Below, in pieces: positions 1-8,516 of a stretch of DNA of 64,000 bases. The notes below the pieces were generated by a model. That model worked only from the letters and a program-made list of their open reading frames with translations, had not been told where the DNA came from and searched no databases. Both the position numbers and the translations under genes were made by a program. Every line of letters starts with the position of its first letter. Position 1 is the stretch's first letter. The DNA comes from G963422445 sp963422445 (lineage in GTDB: Bacteria; Pseudomonadota; Alphaproteobacteria; Thalassobaculales; Thalassobaculaceae): positions 5,208,001-5,272,000 of the forward strand of contig OY729512.2 of the NCBI GenBank assembly GCA_963422445.2, given 5' to 3'.

Positions 1-38
1 TCGTGGTCGTGTTCTGTGCCGGTTTCGTTCTGACGGCG

Positions 39-950
39 TCAGTCAACCAGTTCCGGCACTTTGGCGGGGCGGACATCGGCCTTGGCATCGAAGTCGAAGT
101 ATCGCGCTTTCATCGCGCGCTGGTTCTCGTAAATCGAACCCTCGTGTCGTGCCGGCGGATATGGCAGCCGGATCGGCACTGGAACGACGCGCGGAACAAG
201 AGTCGATTCGCCCGCTAGCATACGGCCCTCGTGATTCTGCCAGTCCTCGTTGAAACGTCTGAGATCCCAAGCATCCGCCGCCGCAACCTGATAGAGCAGA
301 AGCATGCGGTCCCGGCCGGAACGGTTCTGTTCCGAGCCGTGTATCGCCCGAACATGATGAAAACTGCAGGCGCCGGCCCGGCCAGTAACCCGTGCCGCAG
401 TGCTAAAATCAAGCGGACAGACGTCAGGATCAATCGCACCGGCAAACACGCCGTCGACATGATGATCGTAGGTCGGACCCTTGTGTGATCCCGGCATGAT
501 CAGCAACGGGCCGTTTTCCTCCGTCATATCGTCGAGCATGACCCCGATGGCCAGGACATCGTCGTTGGTATGGGGATAGAACGCCCAGTCCTGATGCCAT
601 TCGACCGGCGAGCCGTATTCAGCCGCCTTGATATTGATCTTGCCGCCGTGAAGACGCAGATCCGGGCCAATCAGCCGGCTCAAGACAGCAATCAGATTCG
701 GATGCTCAGCCATCGACCGGAACAGCGGATCGACATTGTAAGGTTCCTTGATCCGGCGGACCCGCGGCTTTGTCGGCGCATGTGAAGGCTCAAGATCGTA
801 GACGCTGTCATGATCGATCAGCCCCGCCGCATCGGCAACAAGGGAGTCAATCTTCACCCGCATCGCGGCAATCTCGTCCACGCTGAAGACATCGTCGACG
901 ATGAGATATCCCGTCTTGTTGTAAAACGCCGCGTCCCGATCATTGATCAT
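39..950 (-). CDS. Phytanoyl-CoA dioxygenase family oxygenase
   Basis: 303-residue Fe(II)/2-oxoglutarate dioxygenase of the PhyH family, which hydroxylates or otherwise oxidises a small organic substrate in the cytoplasm. The family iron ligands are visible: His-x-Asp in VEWHQDWAFYPH (about residue 120) and the distal His in RAIHGSEQNRSG (about residue 205), followed by the Arg expected to hold 2-oxoglutarate. The start ATG overlaps the stop of the upstream small membrane protein (ATGA), and GGGAGA lies just upstream, so the two are probably translationally coupled. Length is normal for the family. Substrate unknown; ectoine-hydroxylase-like or secondary-metabolite oxygenase roles are equally possible. 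Confidence 0.88.
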   Translation of the reverse strand: MINDRDAAFYNKTGYLIVDDVFSVDEIAAMRVKIDSLVADAAGLIDHDSVYDLEPSHAPTKPRVRRIKEPYNVDPLFRSMAEHPNLIAVLSRLIGPDLRLHGGKINIKAAEYGSPVEWHQDWAFYPHTNDDVLAIGVMLDDMTEENGPLLIMPGSHKGPTYDHHVDGVFAGAIDPDVCPLDFSTAARVTGRAGACSFHHVRAIHGSEQNRSGRDRMLLLYQVAAADAWDLRRFNEDWQNHEGRMLAGESTLVPRVVPVPIRLPYPPARHEGSIYENQRAMKARYFDFDAKADVRPAKVPELVD

Positions 951-1291
951 GGGGTTCTCCCGTCCTCATCCTGCCCTGGCGCATCGCCGTCACGATCCCG
1001 GTCATCATAAGCCGCCTGCCGCGCTTGCGCCAGATGATCGGCCTCGCGGCGCCGCCGGTCCCGTTGCAGGCGATGCCGCGTCCAGATATACATGATGATT
1101 CCGACCGCGAGCCCATAAACCGCGTAGACTTGAATATTCTCCAGCCGGACCGGCGGCCCAGGGTCGGTCCAGCCGAAATGCTGTGTCAACGACAACAGGA
1201 CGACCAGCGCAACCCCGTTGACGACTCCGCGGCCGATAGGCGTCTCAATCCAGCGCAACTGCCGCTCATTCTGATTACCGGTTTCGGTCAT
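947..1291 (-). CDS. Small two-TM membrane protein of unknown function
   Basis: 114 residues. There are two hydrophobic segments (about residues 22-38 and 53-70) joined by a short loop, then a highly charged Arg/Asp/Glu-rich cytoplasmic tail. I do not recognise a family. The start is supported by AGG about 8 nt upstream of the ATG. Its stop overlaps the start of the PhyH-like gene by four bases, which suggests co-transcription and translational coupling. No catalytic motif is visible. Confidence 0.6.
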   Translation of the reverse strand: MTETGNQNERQLRWIETPIGRGVVNGVALVVLLSLTQHFGWTDPGPPVRLENIQVYAVYGLAVGIIMYIWTRHRLQRDRRRREADHLAQARQAAYDDRDRDGDAPGQDEDGRTP

Positions 1292-1359
1292 GCTGCCTCA
1301 CTTTATTTGATGGCTCTATTTCACGCCAGACCGGCCGCAAAGACAAGCCACCGTTGCCG

Positions 1360-2271
1360 TCACGCGAAAACAACCAGTGTCACGATGCCCAGAGTAGTCA
1401 GGCACATGCCCCCGAACTCACGCCGGCTCGGCCGCTCGCGGAACACCAGAATAGAGACCATCAGGGCGAACAGGAATTCGACCTGGGCCAGGGCCTTCAC
1501 ATACGACACGCGCTCGATGGTCATCGCGGTGAACCAGCCGATCGAGCCGAACGCGCTTGTCATGCCGACGAACAACGCCGGCTTCCAGTGTCTTGCGATG
1601 ACGCAGAAATCCTGCGGTCGCGTCACCAGGATCACGGTTGCGAGGCCGATCGTCTGCAGGGTGACGACCGTGACCAGTGTGACCGCTGCGGTATAGATGA
1701 AGTCGGGATCGCCGAAAGACAGGCTGGCTTCACGGATGTGGAAAGACGACAAGGCGAAGCAGAGACCGGCCGTGACCCCGATCGCCGCCGACGGGTTGAG
1801 CACCGAAGCCGCCAGCGCCAGTCCGCCGATCCCCGACCTTACGGCACTGATCATGACCACACCGGCAACGGACACGAAGATTGCGGTCCAGCCGTAGATA
1901 TCGATGGTTTCGGCAAAAAACACGGTTCCGAGGATCGCGGCCATGATCACTTCGCTGCGCACGTAGGTCGACCCGACCGCAAAATTGCGCATGCGAAACA
2001 ACAGGATCAGCAGCGCTGTGCCGAAAATCTGCAAAAAGGCCGCGAGAGCCGCGGACGTCAGGAATCCGGGTCCGATCGTCGGCAAGCTTCTGTCGAACCA
2101 CAGCAACACCCATGCGAGATAGCCGGCGGCGAAGGGCAGACCGAAACCGAATCACACCCAAGTTGCCGAAAGCGCCGCCATCTGGCCGCCCAGATGTTTC
2201 TGTCCGGCATTCCGGCCGGTCTGCAACGCTGCCGCGATCAGGACGATGACGATCCAGAGATGCTCCTCCAC
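1360..2271 (-). pseudogene. EamA/DMT-family transporter interrupted by an in-frame TGA
   Basis: A drug/metabolite-superfamily permease of normal size (about 303 codons, ten predicted TM helices) read from a GTG at 2271. The first 39 codons (VEEHLWIVIVLIAAALQTGR onward) end in ...SATWV. A TGA at 2154-2152 follows, and the same frame continues as FGFGLPFAAGYLAW and runs to 1360. No frameshift is needed, so this is a single nonsense change, most simply CGA (Arg) to TGA at a position where EamA proteins often carry Arg before Phe. The downstream part alone lacks the first helix. The gene starts inside the 3' end of the preceding gene, suggesting a former operon. Readthrough cannot be excluded. 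Confidence 0.8.
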
Positions 2272-2303
2272 GGATCCAGATCCGGATCCGGCCAGCGCGC
2301 CGA

Positions 2304-2945
2304 TCAGACGTCGCGCTGGTATTTTCTTGCGAGAATACGGAGGCGGTCGCGGAAAGCCGGACGGATCCGTGCGCTCCAGACCGTGTCGATAGCCTGTTTC
2401 CAAGCGTCCGATGTTGCCACTTCGGGGGATTCCAGATGATAGATGGCGACATAACGATGCGTTGCGCCGGGATCATCGCCGATCCGGTAGCGCCGGGCGG
2501 CGAGCGTGCCGGGCACCTGTGACAATGCGGGGATATGTTCCTCGTCGTACCAAGCATTTAAGTCGTCTTCGGCGCCCGGTTCGACATTCATGGCATTGAG
2601 CAGAAGCGCTCCAGCGGCTTCGGGTGCGGCGGCGGCACCCGGCAGGATCTGGATGCCTTCGAATCGCAACAGCCGGTCGCACATGGCGCCGACCCGCTTC
2701 GACCATACCGTCAGGTTGTCATAGGCGATCGCCAGATAGGGCTCGCTGCGCAGGACCGACACCGACTCAAGATCATAGGTCGCGATCGCGTGTTTCGGAT
2801 TGTCGACACTGATCCAGCGGTCACACCGGCCAAAGCCTGGCAACGCCTGACGTTCGGGGAGGTGTTCGAGATCGTACCAGTCGTGGAACTCGTCGGCATG
2901 CGCATTGGAATAATCGAACGCGGCGATCAGGATACCCATGGCCAT
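2304..2945 (-). CDS. Duplicated dimeric alpha/beta-barrel (EthD/DUF4286-like) protein
   Basis: 213 residues. Two tandem ferredoxin-like repeats are visible: HDWYDLEHLPERQALPGF near residue 22 and NAWYDEEHIPALSQVPG near residue 130. This W/Y-D-x-E-H-x-P-x-x-x-x-x-P-G pattern is typical of dimeric alpha+beta barrel proteins related to EthD and DUF4286, often found with catabolic oxygenases. I chose the ATG at 2945 because GGAGG lies eight bases upstream; a longer reading from 3032 has no ribosome site. Substrate unknown. The downstream EamA pseudogene overlaps its 3' end region, so they were probably co-transcribed. Confidence 0.7.
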   Translation of the reverse strand: MAMGILIAAFDYSNAHADEFHDWYDLEHLPERQALPGFGRCDRWISVDNPKHAIATYDLESVSVLRSEPYLAIAYDNLTVWSKRVGAMCDRLLRFEGIQILPGAAAAPEAAGALLLNAMNVEPGAEDDLNAWYDEEHIPALSQVPGTLAARRYRIGDDPGATHRYVAIYHLESPEVATSDAWKQAIDTVWSARIRPAFRDRLRILARKYQRDV

Positions 2946-3212
2946 ATCGTCGTCCTCCAATAGTTGTAAGGCATCATCACAAACCGACAGGCAGATTTCC
3001 AGCCCTTCTGCCAATTGTCGACAGGCCGCCAAGACGCGCGTAAAATGTCAAAGTTCGAGCTGGTTCCATCTGCATTCCAGGCACCGGACAGCTTCCGGAA
3101 CGGGAGGTTTTCCGATCATCCCCGCATTGCCGTGTCGCAAACGCAGGCCTTCAGGAAATTCTTGTACGATTCCCGTCGTTCACCAGCATGTTTGGGCTTT
3201 ATATCGCAGTCG

Positions 3213-4586
3213 TCAAAAAAGTCGCCGGAACCCAATTTGCAGCGTTTGCAGTTTTCGATCATAGAGCGGGATCGTCGAATTTGTCCGCGTCCAAGTGAAC
3301 TTGACTTCGGGAAGATAACCTTCCCATGCCAGATTCCGATTCGAGACCATGGCCTCGAATCCCCGGGTCCGGTCCCGGCGGTGCATCTGGAACAGCGGAT
3401 GTGTACCTTCGAATTTCGTGTCGCTCAGCTTTATCCGGGCAGACAGGTTCCAGTCACGCCGGACGACCGTCGATCCCGATAAGATCGCCTCGCGTGACAT
3501 CCAACGCAGGCTTCGACGTTTTGGCCTCTCGCGGGAGTACGCTATTCCGGCAGTTATCCAGCCTGGGCCAACACGTCGCCGGACATGCAGACCGAGAGTC
3601 GCTCCATGCGGTCGCACATCCCCCGCCTCCCCGTCGTAATGTGTCATCCAGGCCCGAACGGAACCGCCCGCCCGCCAGCCCTCCGCTACGCTTTGATCGA
3701 CGCCAGATCCGACCCACAGGCTTGCCGCATAGCCGTCACCGCCATGCCAGCGCCGTTCGACTCCCAGTTCCGCATTGGCCAAACCGGTTCGACGCCGGCC
3801 CGCAATCTCCAGCGTGTAAATCCGGCGTGGGCCGGAGGACAGGCTCATCCAGGTACGATTATAGGCACTTGCGCCTAGTGCTGTGTTACGCGCGACCGAC
3901 GCCCTGGTCTCGATAGGCACCCCCTTTATGGCAGGCGATCGCCAGCGCAATTGCGCACCGGTTCGCGCGACCCACGCTCGTACCGGTCGATCGTTCAGCT
4001 TGACTGGAAAGACGCCCCCAAACAGGGGAACCTCGACGGTCTCGCGCTCGGGCGCATTGTTCACGTTGTTGTCATGCCAGGCTCCGAGATCCAGGTCCAC
4101 CCGCCAACGTTGCCGCGACCGGATTCGTTCAAGGTACTTTTCAACGTTGCGGCGGACTGTCGGGGGTAGATTTTCACGACGGCGCAGAGTCCAAAACATC
4201 GCGCCGGCTTCGTCATCGCGTCCGAGCGCGTACAGCGCCGCCGCATGGTCAAGCCGGAAACGATCGATATCCGGATGCTCTTCGGCAAGTCGTCGCAATA
4301 CGGCTTCAGCGGCTCCGAAACGCCGCATCTTGAGATAGGCCTGCGCCGCCAGAAACCGGAGGACCGTCGTGTCAGCGCCAACGGCCCGCGCGGCCCGAAC
4401 AGCGTGGTGCAAGAGCGTCAATGCCTGTCCTGGTTTACCCGTTTCAATCCATTGTTCCGCCACTCTCGCCGTTTCGTCGGTTGACGAAAAAGCGTTCGAA
4501 AGCAGTTCATTGCCGTATGACGAGCCGGTGCCGACGCAGGTCAGGGCGACGACCAATGCCGCCGCCCTGACAATCTTTTCGATCAT
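3213..4586 (-). CDS. Surface lipoprotein assembly modifier (Slam-like) outer-membrane protein
   Basis: 457 residues. An N-terminal signal peptide (about 1-25) precedes a helical TPR-like region (about 40-160, with Ala/Leu-rich helix pairs such as AAEAVLRRLAEEHPDIDRF). An Arg- and aromatic-rich C-terminal part (about 165-457) follows, ending in Phe as outer-membrane beta-barrels do (IGFRRLF). This is the Slam architecture (TPR plus DUF560 barrel), which exports lipoproteins to the cell surface in Neisseria and relatives. The gene starts 13 bp after the stop of a TbpB-like lipoprotein, the typical Slam substrate, so the pair is probably one operon. No clear ribosome site precedes the ATG; translation may depend on the upstream gene. 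Confidence 0.8.
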   Translation of the reverse strand: MIEKIVRAAALVVALTCVGTGSSYGNELLSNAFSSTDETARVAEQWIETGKPGQALTLLHHAVRAARAVGADTTVLRFLAAQAYLKMRRFGAAEAVLRRLAEEHPDIDRFRLDHAAALYALGRDDEAGAMFWTLRRRENLPPTVRRNVEKYLERIRSRQRWRVDLDLGAWHDNNVNNAPERETVEVPLFGGVFPVKLNDRPVRAWVARTGAQLRWRSPAIKGVPIETRASVARNTALGASAYNRTWMSLSSGPRRIYTLEIAGRRRTGLANAELGVERRWHGGDGYAASLWVGSGVDQSVAEGWRAGGSVRAWMTHYDGEAGDVRPHGATLGLHVRRRVGPGWITAGIAYSRERPKRRSLRWMSREAILSGSTVVRRDWNLSARIKLSDTKFEGTHPLFQMHRRDRTRGFEAMVSNRNLAWEGYLPEVKFTWTRTNSTIPLYDRKLQTLQIGFRRLF

Positions 4587-4599
4587 CGGTATGGGTTAT

Positions 4600-5530
4600 C
4601 TACTGACGTGTCGCGCCAAACGCTCCGATTATCTTGTCGCGTTCAAAAACACCGCCCACCTCCTTGTGACCGGATCCGTAGAACTTCCCTTCTATACCCG
4701 CATCGTCGAAGCCACCATTCGTGACCGATATACCATTCCAGGCAATGTCATCGCGCCTCATGCCGGCATCGAGGTCGTGGATATTGGTAAAATCGATGTC
4801 GACAGTTGCTTTGGATATATCGAAGGAGAGCGAGGCATCTCCCTGGATTACATGACCCCGAGTGGGTTCATTGCCCACATCGGCGCCAACCATGACGCCA
4901 TTCCATGTTCCGTTCGCGTCCGGATTCGAGTTCGCGGCTTTACCTAATGAAGACGCAGTAAATCCGGTTGCGCTTTGAAAACCTTCTACGTCAGACTTAA
5001 CGTCATAGACCTCAATGAGGAATCCGCTATGCTCGAGCCAGCCACCGTAGCCGGCGACGAAGTTGACTGAGCCTGAACTATCTCCAGTCTGATTGCCTCG
5101 GGCAAGCGACACGTTGCGATGAACCGCCACCGGCCGATACTGAACTCTCGGATCGCTTCCAAAGTTGCTAGCGGTCGTTTTCAAAACGTTATTTACATCG
5201 AACCAAAAACTGCAAGTTGTTTGGAAACATGTACTTGTGCCGCGAGCCGGTGAGTCAGGATCACCAAAGACAAGAAAGTCACTAGCAAGCAGCGAAGTTG
5301 CTGCTTGGGCTCTGGTAATGACAGTGTCTTTGATTTTTTTGCTGCTGAGATCGAGAGACTTTGCTCCCTGGAACACGCTCTGTACCGTTGCCGGGCCTAC
5401 TGGAAAGACGACGGTAGGGCTGCTATTGCTGCCCCCCCCCCCCACCACCACCACCACAAGCGGCTAGCAGACCAATGCAGCCGCCAAGAGCAGGAAGCAG
5501 TCGTAGAGTGATATTATGAAAAAATTGCAT
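4600..5530 (-). CDS. TbpB-like surface lipoprotein, currently out of frame at a poly-G tract (candidate phase-variable)
   Basis: Starting from the ATG at 5530 (GGGAGAGAG about 4 nt upstream) the sequence reads a lipoprotein signal peptide, MQFFHNITLRLLPALGG then CIGLLAAC. This has a clear lipobox LAAC with Cys25 followed by Gly repeats. The frame then enters a run of 12 G and hits TAG within three codons. A second frame, one base away, begins at the GTG/GGG run and encodes about 280 residues, ending in a TbpB-type barrel signature (IEGKFYGSGHKEVGGVFERD, then IIGAFGATRQ). Loss of one G (11) or gain of two (14) would join signal peptide and mature domain. Predicted role: Slam-exported surface receptor or adhesin. 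Homopolymer sequencing error is the main alternative. Confidence 0.72.
5432..5443. repeat. 12-bp poly-C (poly-G on coding strand) tract inside the lipoprotein gene
   Basis: Twelve consecutive C on the plus strand, abutting CCA/GGT trinucleotide repeats (5444-5458). On the coding strand it lies directly after the lipobox Cys codon. Tracts of this length are prone to slipped-strand mispairing; here length 12 is the OFF frame and lengths 11 or 14 would be ON. Confidence 0.85.
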
Positions 5531-5695
5531 GGACTCTCTCCCATCATCGTGAAAGGTTTGACGCCGTCGTGGACGGTCTTGAGCAAAATGGATTGTCGCA
5601 AATATTGTACCTGATAGTCAAGTTAGCCGACGGGGATCCGCATCACACTCTCGATTACATTGCTGCGAGAACCCTGCCTGTGATTACGTTCGCTA

Positions 5696-6542
5696 GATAG
5701 TGTCGTCACGAAATGCCAGCCCAGAGCGCCAGACACCGGATCTGCACCGCGGCAAGAAACGATGCGGCATTCCTGGCGTATCGCGTGGCAATCCCACGCC
5801 AACGCTTGAGCCACAGAAAGGCGTTCTCCACCAAATGCCGGTGTCGGTAGAGAGGGACATCATACGCTCTGGGGTGCTTGCGGTTGCGCTTCGGCGGAAC
5901 CGCTGGAATGACTTCATGCTCCTCACAATAAGACAGGATGGCATTCGTGTCATAGGCCTTGTCCGCCAACAAGGACTCGGCATCTATCCCTTCAATCAGC
6001 TCGACCGCTTGACTGCAATCTGCTGCCGTCCCCTCGGTCACCAACACCCGCACCGGCATCCCATGCGCGTCCACAGCCAGGTGCAGCGTCGTGTTCAGCC
6101 CCCTTTTGTGCGACCCATCGCCTGATTGCCACTGATCGCACCGCTCGCATGGGGATGGACCTTGAGATGACTGGCGTCAATCATCAGCCACTCATAGTCC
6201 GGCTCATCCACCAGAGGCTCCAGCAACGCCCCCCAGAGCCCCTTGTCCCACCAGCGACAGAATCGACGATGGGTAGTTTTCCAGTCTCCATAGTCCGGCG
6301 GCACATCACGCCAGGGAGCGCCGGTGCGCAGAATTCAGAAGATCGCATTAAATGAACCGTCGATTATCCTGTGCCACTCCACCCCAACGTCCCGCTCGAC
6401 CAAGCAGATGAGGCTCCAGCAACAGCCAGACCCTGTCCGAAATGTCGTGACGCCGATGAGCCATTCCCATGAGTCGCCTCCAAGAACCATCGAGTGAGTT
6501 CGACAGATAGTACAGATGAACATCACTCATGACGACACTATC
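5696..6542 (-). mobile_element. IS5-family (IS427-group-like) element, copy A
   Basis: 847 bp bounded by near-perfect terminal repeats beginning GATAGTGTCGTCA, flanked by a TA duplication (C-TA before, TA-G after). A nearly identical element lies at 19821-20668 with its own TA duplication, and a third copy is split between 31894-32129 and 41688-42289. The two-ORF organisation and the short TA target fit the IS427/IS1031 branch of IS5. Confidence 0.88.
5706..6470 (-). pseudogene. IS5-family transposase, two-frame, copy A (broken)
   Basis: The upstream frame begins MGMAHRRHDISDRVWLLLEP and supplies the first DDE aspartate region (WLMIDASHLKVHPHA). The downstream frame supplies ADKAYDTNAIL and the VENAFLWLKRWRGIATRY end with the catalytic Glu. 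The two halves meet at a CAAAAGGGGGC slip site where a -1 shift joins them, as usual for this IS group. Early in the first frame, after RRFI, an extra base creates a stop, so this copy is probably inactive. Confidence 0.75.
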
Positions 6543-6782
6543 TAGCAATAGTTGCAGTTCGAACATTGCATGCGTGTCACAATCCTGAATTTGATGGGCA
6601 TACACTGGCAGCCGCGGGACTATCGGTGTATCCGGGCAATCCGAAGAGCAGCGGATCGATTATCTCGCGGCCATCATCGAAGTTGGAGGTTGCCGCGCTC
6701 GAACTCTGAATACCAAGCGTAACCGTGATGGTTGCGTCGATGACAATCATGGTAGATGCGGTATGCCGCAGGAGGTACCGAC

Positions 6783-8504
6783 ATGCAACCCCGTTATCCG
6801 ATTTCAGTGCTACCGACCCATGAGGTCTTCAATATGCCGCCGCACATCGGCGACCAGGATCTTTGGACCGACGATCAGGCGCTACGCGACTGGGCCTGTC
6901 TGCAAGGCGCCGAGGTCCATACCCGGCATCTGGCCGAAGTCGGCCGCCGCGTCGGATGTGACGAGACCTTCGAGAAAGCCGCACTGGCGAACCGGCACGT
7001 CCCCGAGCTGCACGCCTTCGATCGGTCCGGCATGCGGATCGATATGGTTGCGTTCCATCCCGCCTATCACGACCTGATGGATCTGGCGATTTCGAACGGC
7101 CTGCACAATTTTGCCTGGCATCATGAGAGTCGTGGCGGCCATGTCGGCCATGCGATTCTAACCTACATGTTCAGTCAGCCGGAAGGCGGCGTGATGTGCC
7201 CGATGGCCATGACCTATTCAGTCGTGCCGAGCCTGCGGACAACCCCGGCGATCGAGGCCGACTGGATGCCGCGCATCCTGTCGAACGAATACGACCGCCG
7301 CGACATTCCGGCAACCGAAAAATCCGGTGCCCTGATCGGCATGTTCATGACCGAAAAACAGGGAGGCTCGGATGTCCGGAGCAATTCGACCGAAGCCGTG
7401 CCGACGGGAGCGACAAGCGGTACCGGCGCGGACTATCATCTGACCGGCCACAAGTTCTTTTGTTCGGCGCCGATGTGCGACGCGTTTCTGGTTCTTGCCA
7501 ATACCGCTGAGGCCGGCCTCTCCTGTTTTCTGGTGCCGCGATGGCAGCCGGACGGAACCCGGAACGCCATCTTCATACAGCGCTTGAAAGACAAGTTGGG
7601 AAATCGTTCCAATGCCTCGACCGAAATCGAGTTCCGGGATACCTATGGGATGATGGTCGGCGACGAAGGTCGCGGCGTTCGAACTATCATCGAGATGGTT
7701 AACGGCAACCGGCTGTACTGCGCCATGTCCTCGGCCGGCATCATGCGGCAGGCGCTGGTGCAGGCCGTGCATCATACCGGGCATCGTTCGGCGTTTCAAA
7801 AACGCCTCATCCAGCAGCCGTTGATGCAGAATGTGCTGGCGGACATGGCCGTGGAATCCGAGGCGGCCCTGGCGCTGGGTCTGCGCGTGGCCCGGGCCGT
7901 CGACGAGTCCGGCGATCCGGAACAAGAGAAACTGGCCAGAATCGGCACCGCCGTCGCCAAATACTGGAACACCAAACGATGTCCGTTCCTTGTGGTCGAG
8001 GCTCTTGAGTGCCTTGGCGGTGCAGGTTACATCGAAGACAGCATCATGCCGCGGCTTTACCGCGAGGCGCCGCTGAACGCGATCTGGGAAGGTTCGGGCA
8101 ATGTGATCGGTCTTGACGTGTTGCGGGCGATGGCACGCGATGCCGAAACTGGGCCAGTGTTTCTCGCCGAGGTCGAAAAGGCGCGCGGCAACGAGTCCCT
8201 ACTCGACCGGGCCATCAACGATCTTCGGGCCGAACTCGACAGCCCGGAAACCATGGAAGGACGTATGCGCATCATTACCGAATTGATGGCGCTGACCCTG
8301 CAGGGCGCCTTGCTAACGCAGCACGCGCCGGCGGCGGTCGCCGAGGCGTTCTGCGCCACGCGTTTGGGATCCCGTACCAGCGGCACCTTCGGTACGTTAC
8401 CCGGAAGCAGCGATTTCGACAGTATCATCAGCCGCGCCCTTCCAGGTTCACCGATCGACACGTCGTTACTTACTGTGCATTCGCTGTCGCAACATGTAAT
8501 CTGA
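6783..8504 (+). CDS. aidB: AidB-like acyl-CoA dehydrogenase
   Basis: 573-residue flavoprotein of the acyl-CoA dehydrogenase superfamily, AidB/ACAD branch. Visible features include the flavin and substrate-binding stretch GMFMTEKQGGSDVRSNS (about residues 190-206), TGHKFFCSAPMCDAFLVLA, and the C-terminal LECLGGAGYIEDSIMPRLYR followed by APLNAIWEGSGNVIGLDVLR, where AidB-type enzymes carry their conserved acidic residue. E. coli AidB is 541 residues and is induced by alkylating agents, but many homologues are metabolic. I chose the ATG at 6783 because GGAGG lies seven bases upstream. The gene stands alone between an IS5 copy and a 1,497-bp IS and appears intact. The physiological acyl substrate is not deducible. 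Confidence 0.85.
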   Translation: MQPRYPISVLPTHEVFNMPPHIGDQDLWTDDQALRDWACLQGAEVHTRHLAEVGRRVGCDETFEKAALANRHVPELHAFDRSGMRIDMVAFHPAYHDLMDLAISNGLHNFAWHHESRGGHVGHAILTYMFSQPEGGVMCPMAMTYSVVPSLRTTPAIEADWMPRILSNEYDRRDIPATEKSGALIGMFMTEKQGGSDVRSNSTEAVPTGATSGTGADYHLTGHKFFCSAPMCDAFLVLANTAEAGLSCFLVPRWQPDGTRNAIFIQRLKDKLGNRSNASTEIEFRDTYGMMVGDEGRGVRTIIEMVNGNRLYCAMSSAGIMRQALVQAVHHTGHRSAFQKRLIQQPLMQNVLADMAVESEAALALGLRVARAVDESGDPEQEKLARIGTAVAKYWNTKRCPFLVVEALECLGGAGYIEDSIMPRLYREAPLNAIWEGSGNVIGLDVLRAMARDAETGPVFLAEVEKARGNESLLDRAINDLRAELDSPETMEGRMRIITELMALTLQGALLTQHAPAAVAEAFCATRLGSRTSGTFGTLPGSSDFDSIISRALPGSPIDTSLLTVHSLSQHVI

Positions 8505-8516
8505 AATTAACTGTCA

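Noticed and set aside
2152..2154. TGA in the EamA gene as a selenocysteine codon
   Set aside because: No selenocysteine insertion signal expected in a DMT permease, and no family precedent; nonsense mutation is simpler.
1354..2439. Long plus-strand reading opposite the EamA pseudogene
   Set aside because: His/Gln/Arg/Asp-rich low-complexity translation that mirrors the real minus-strand gene; a GC-rich shadow.
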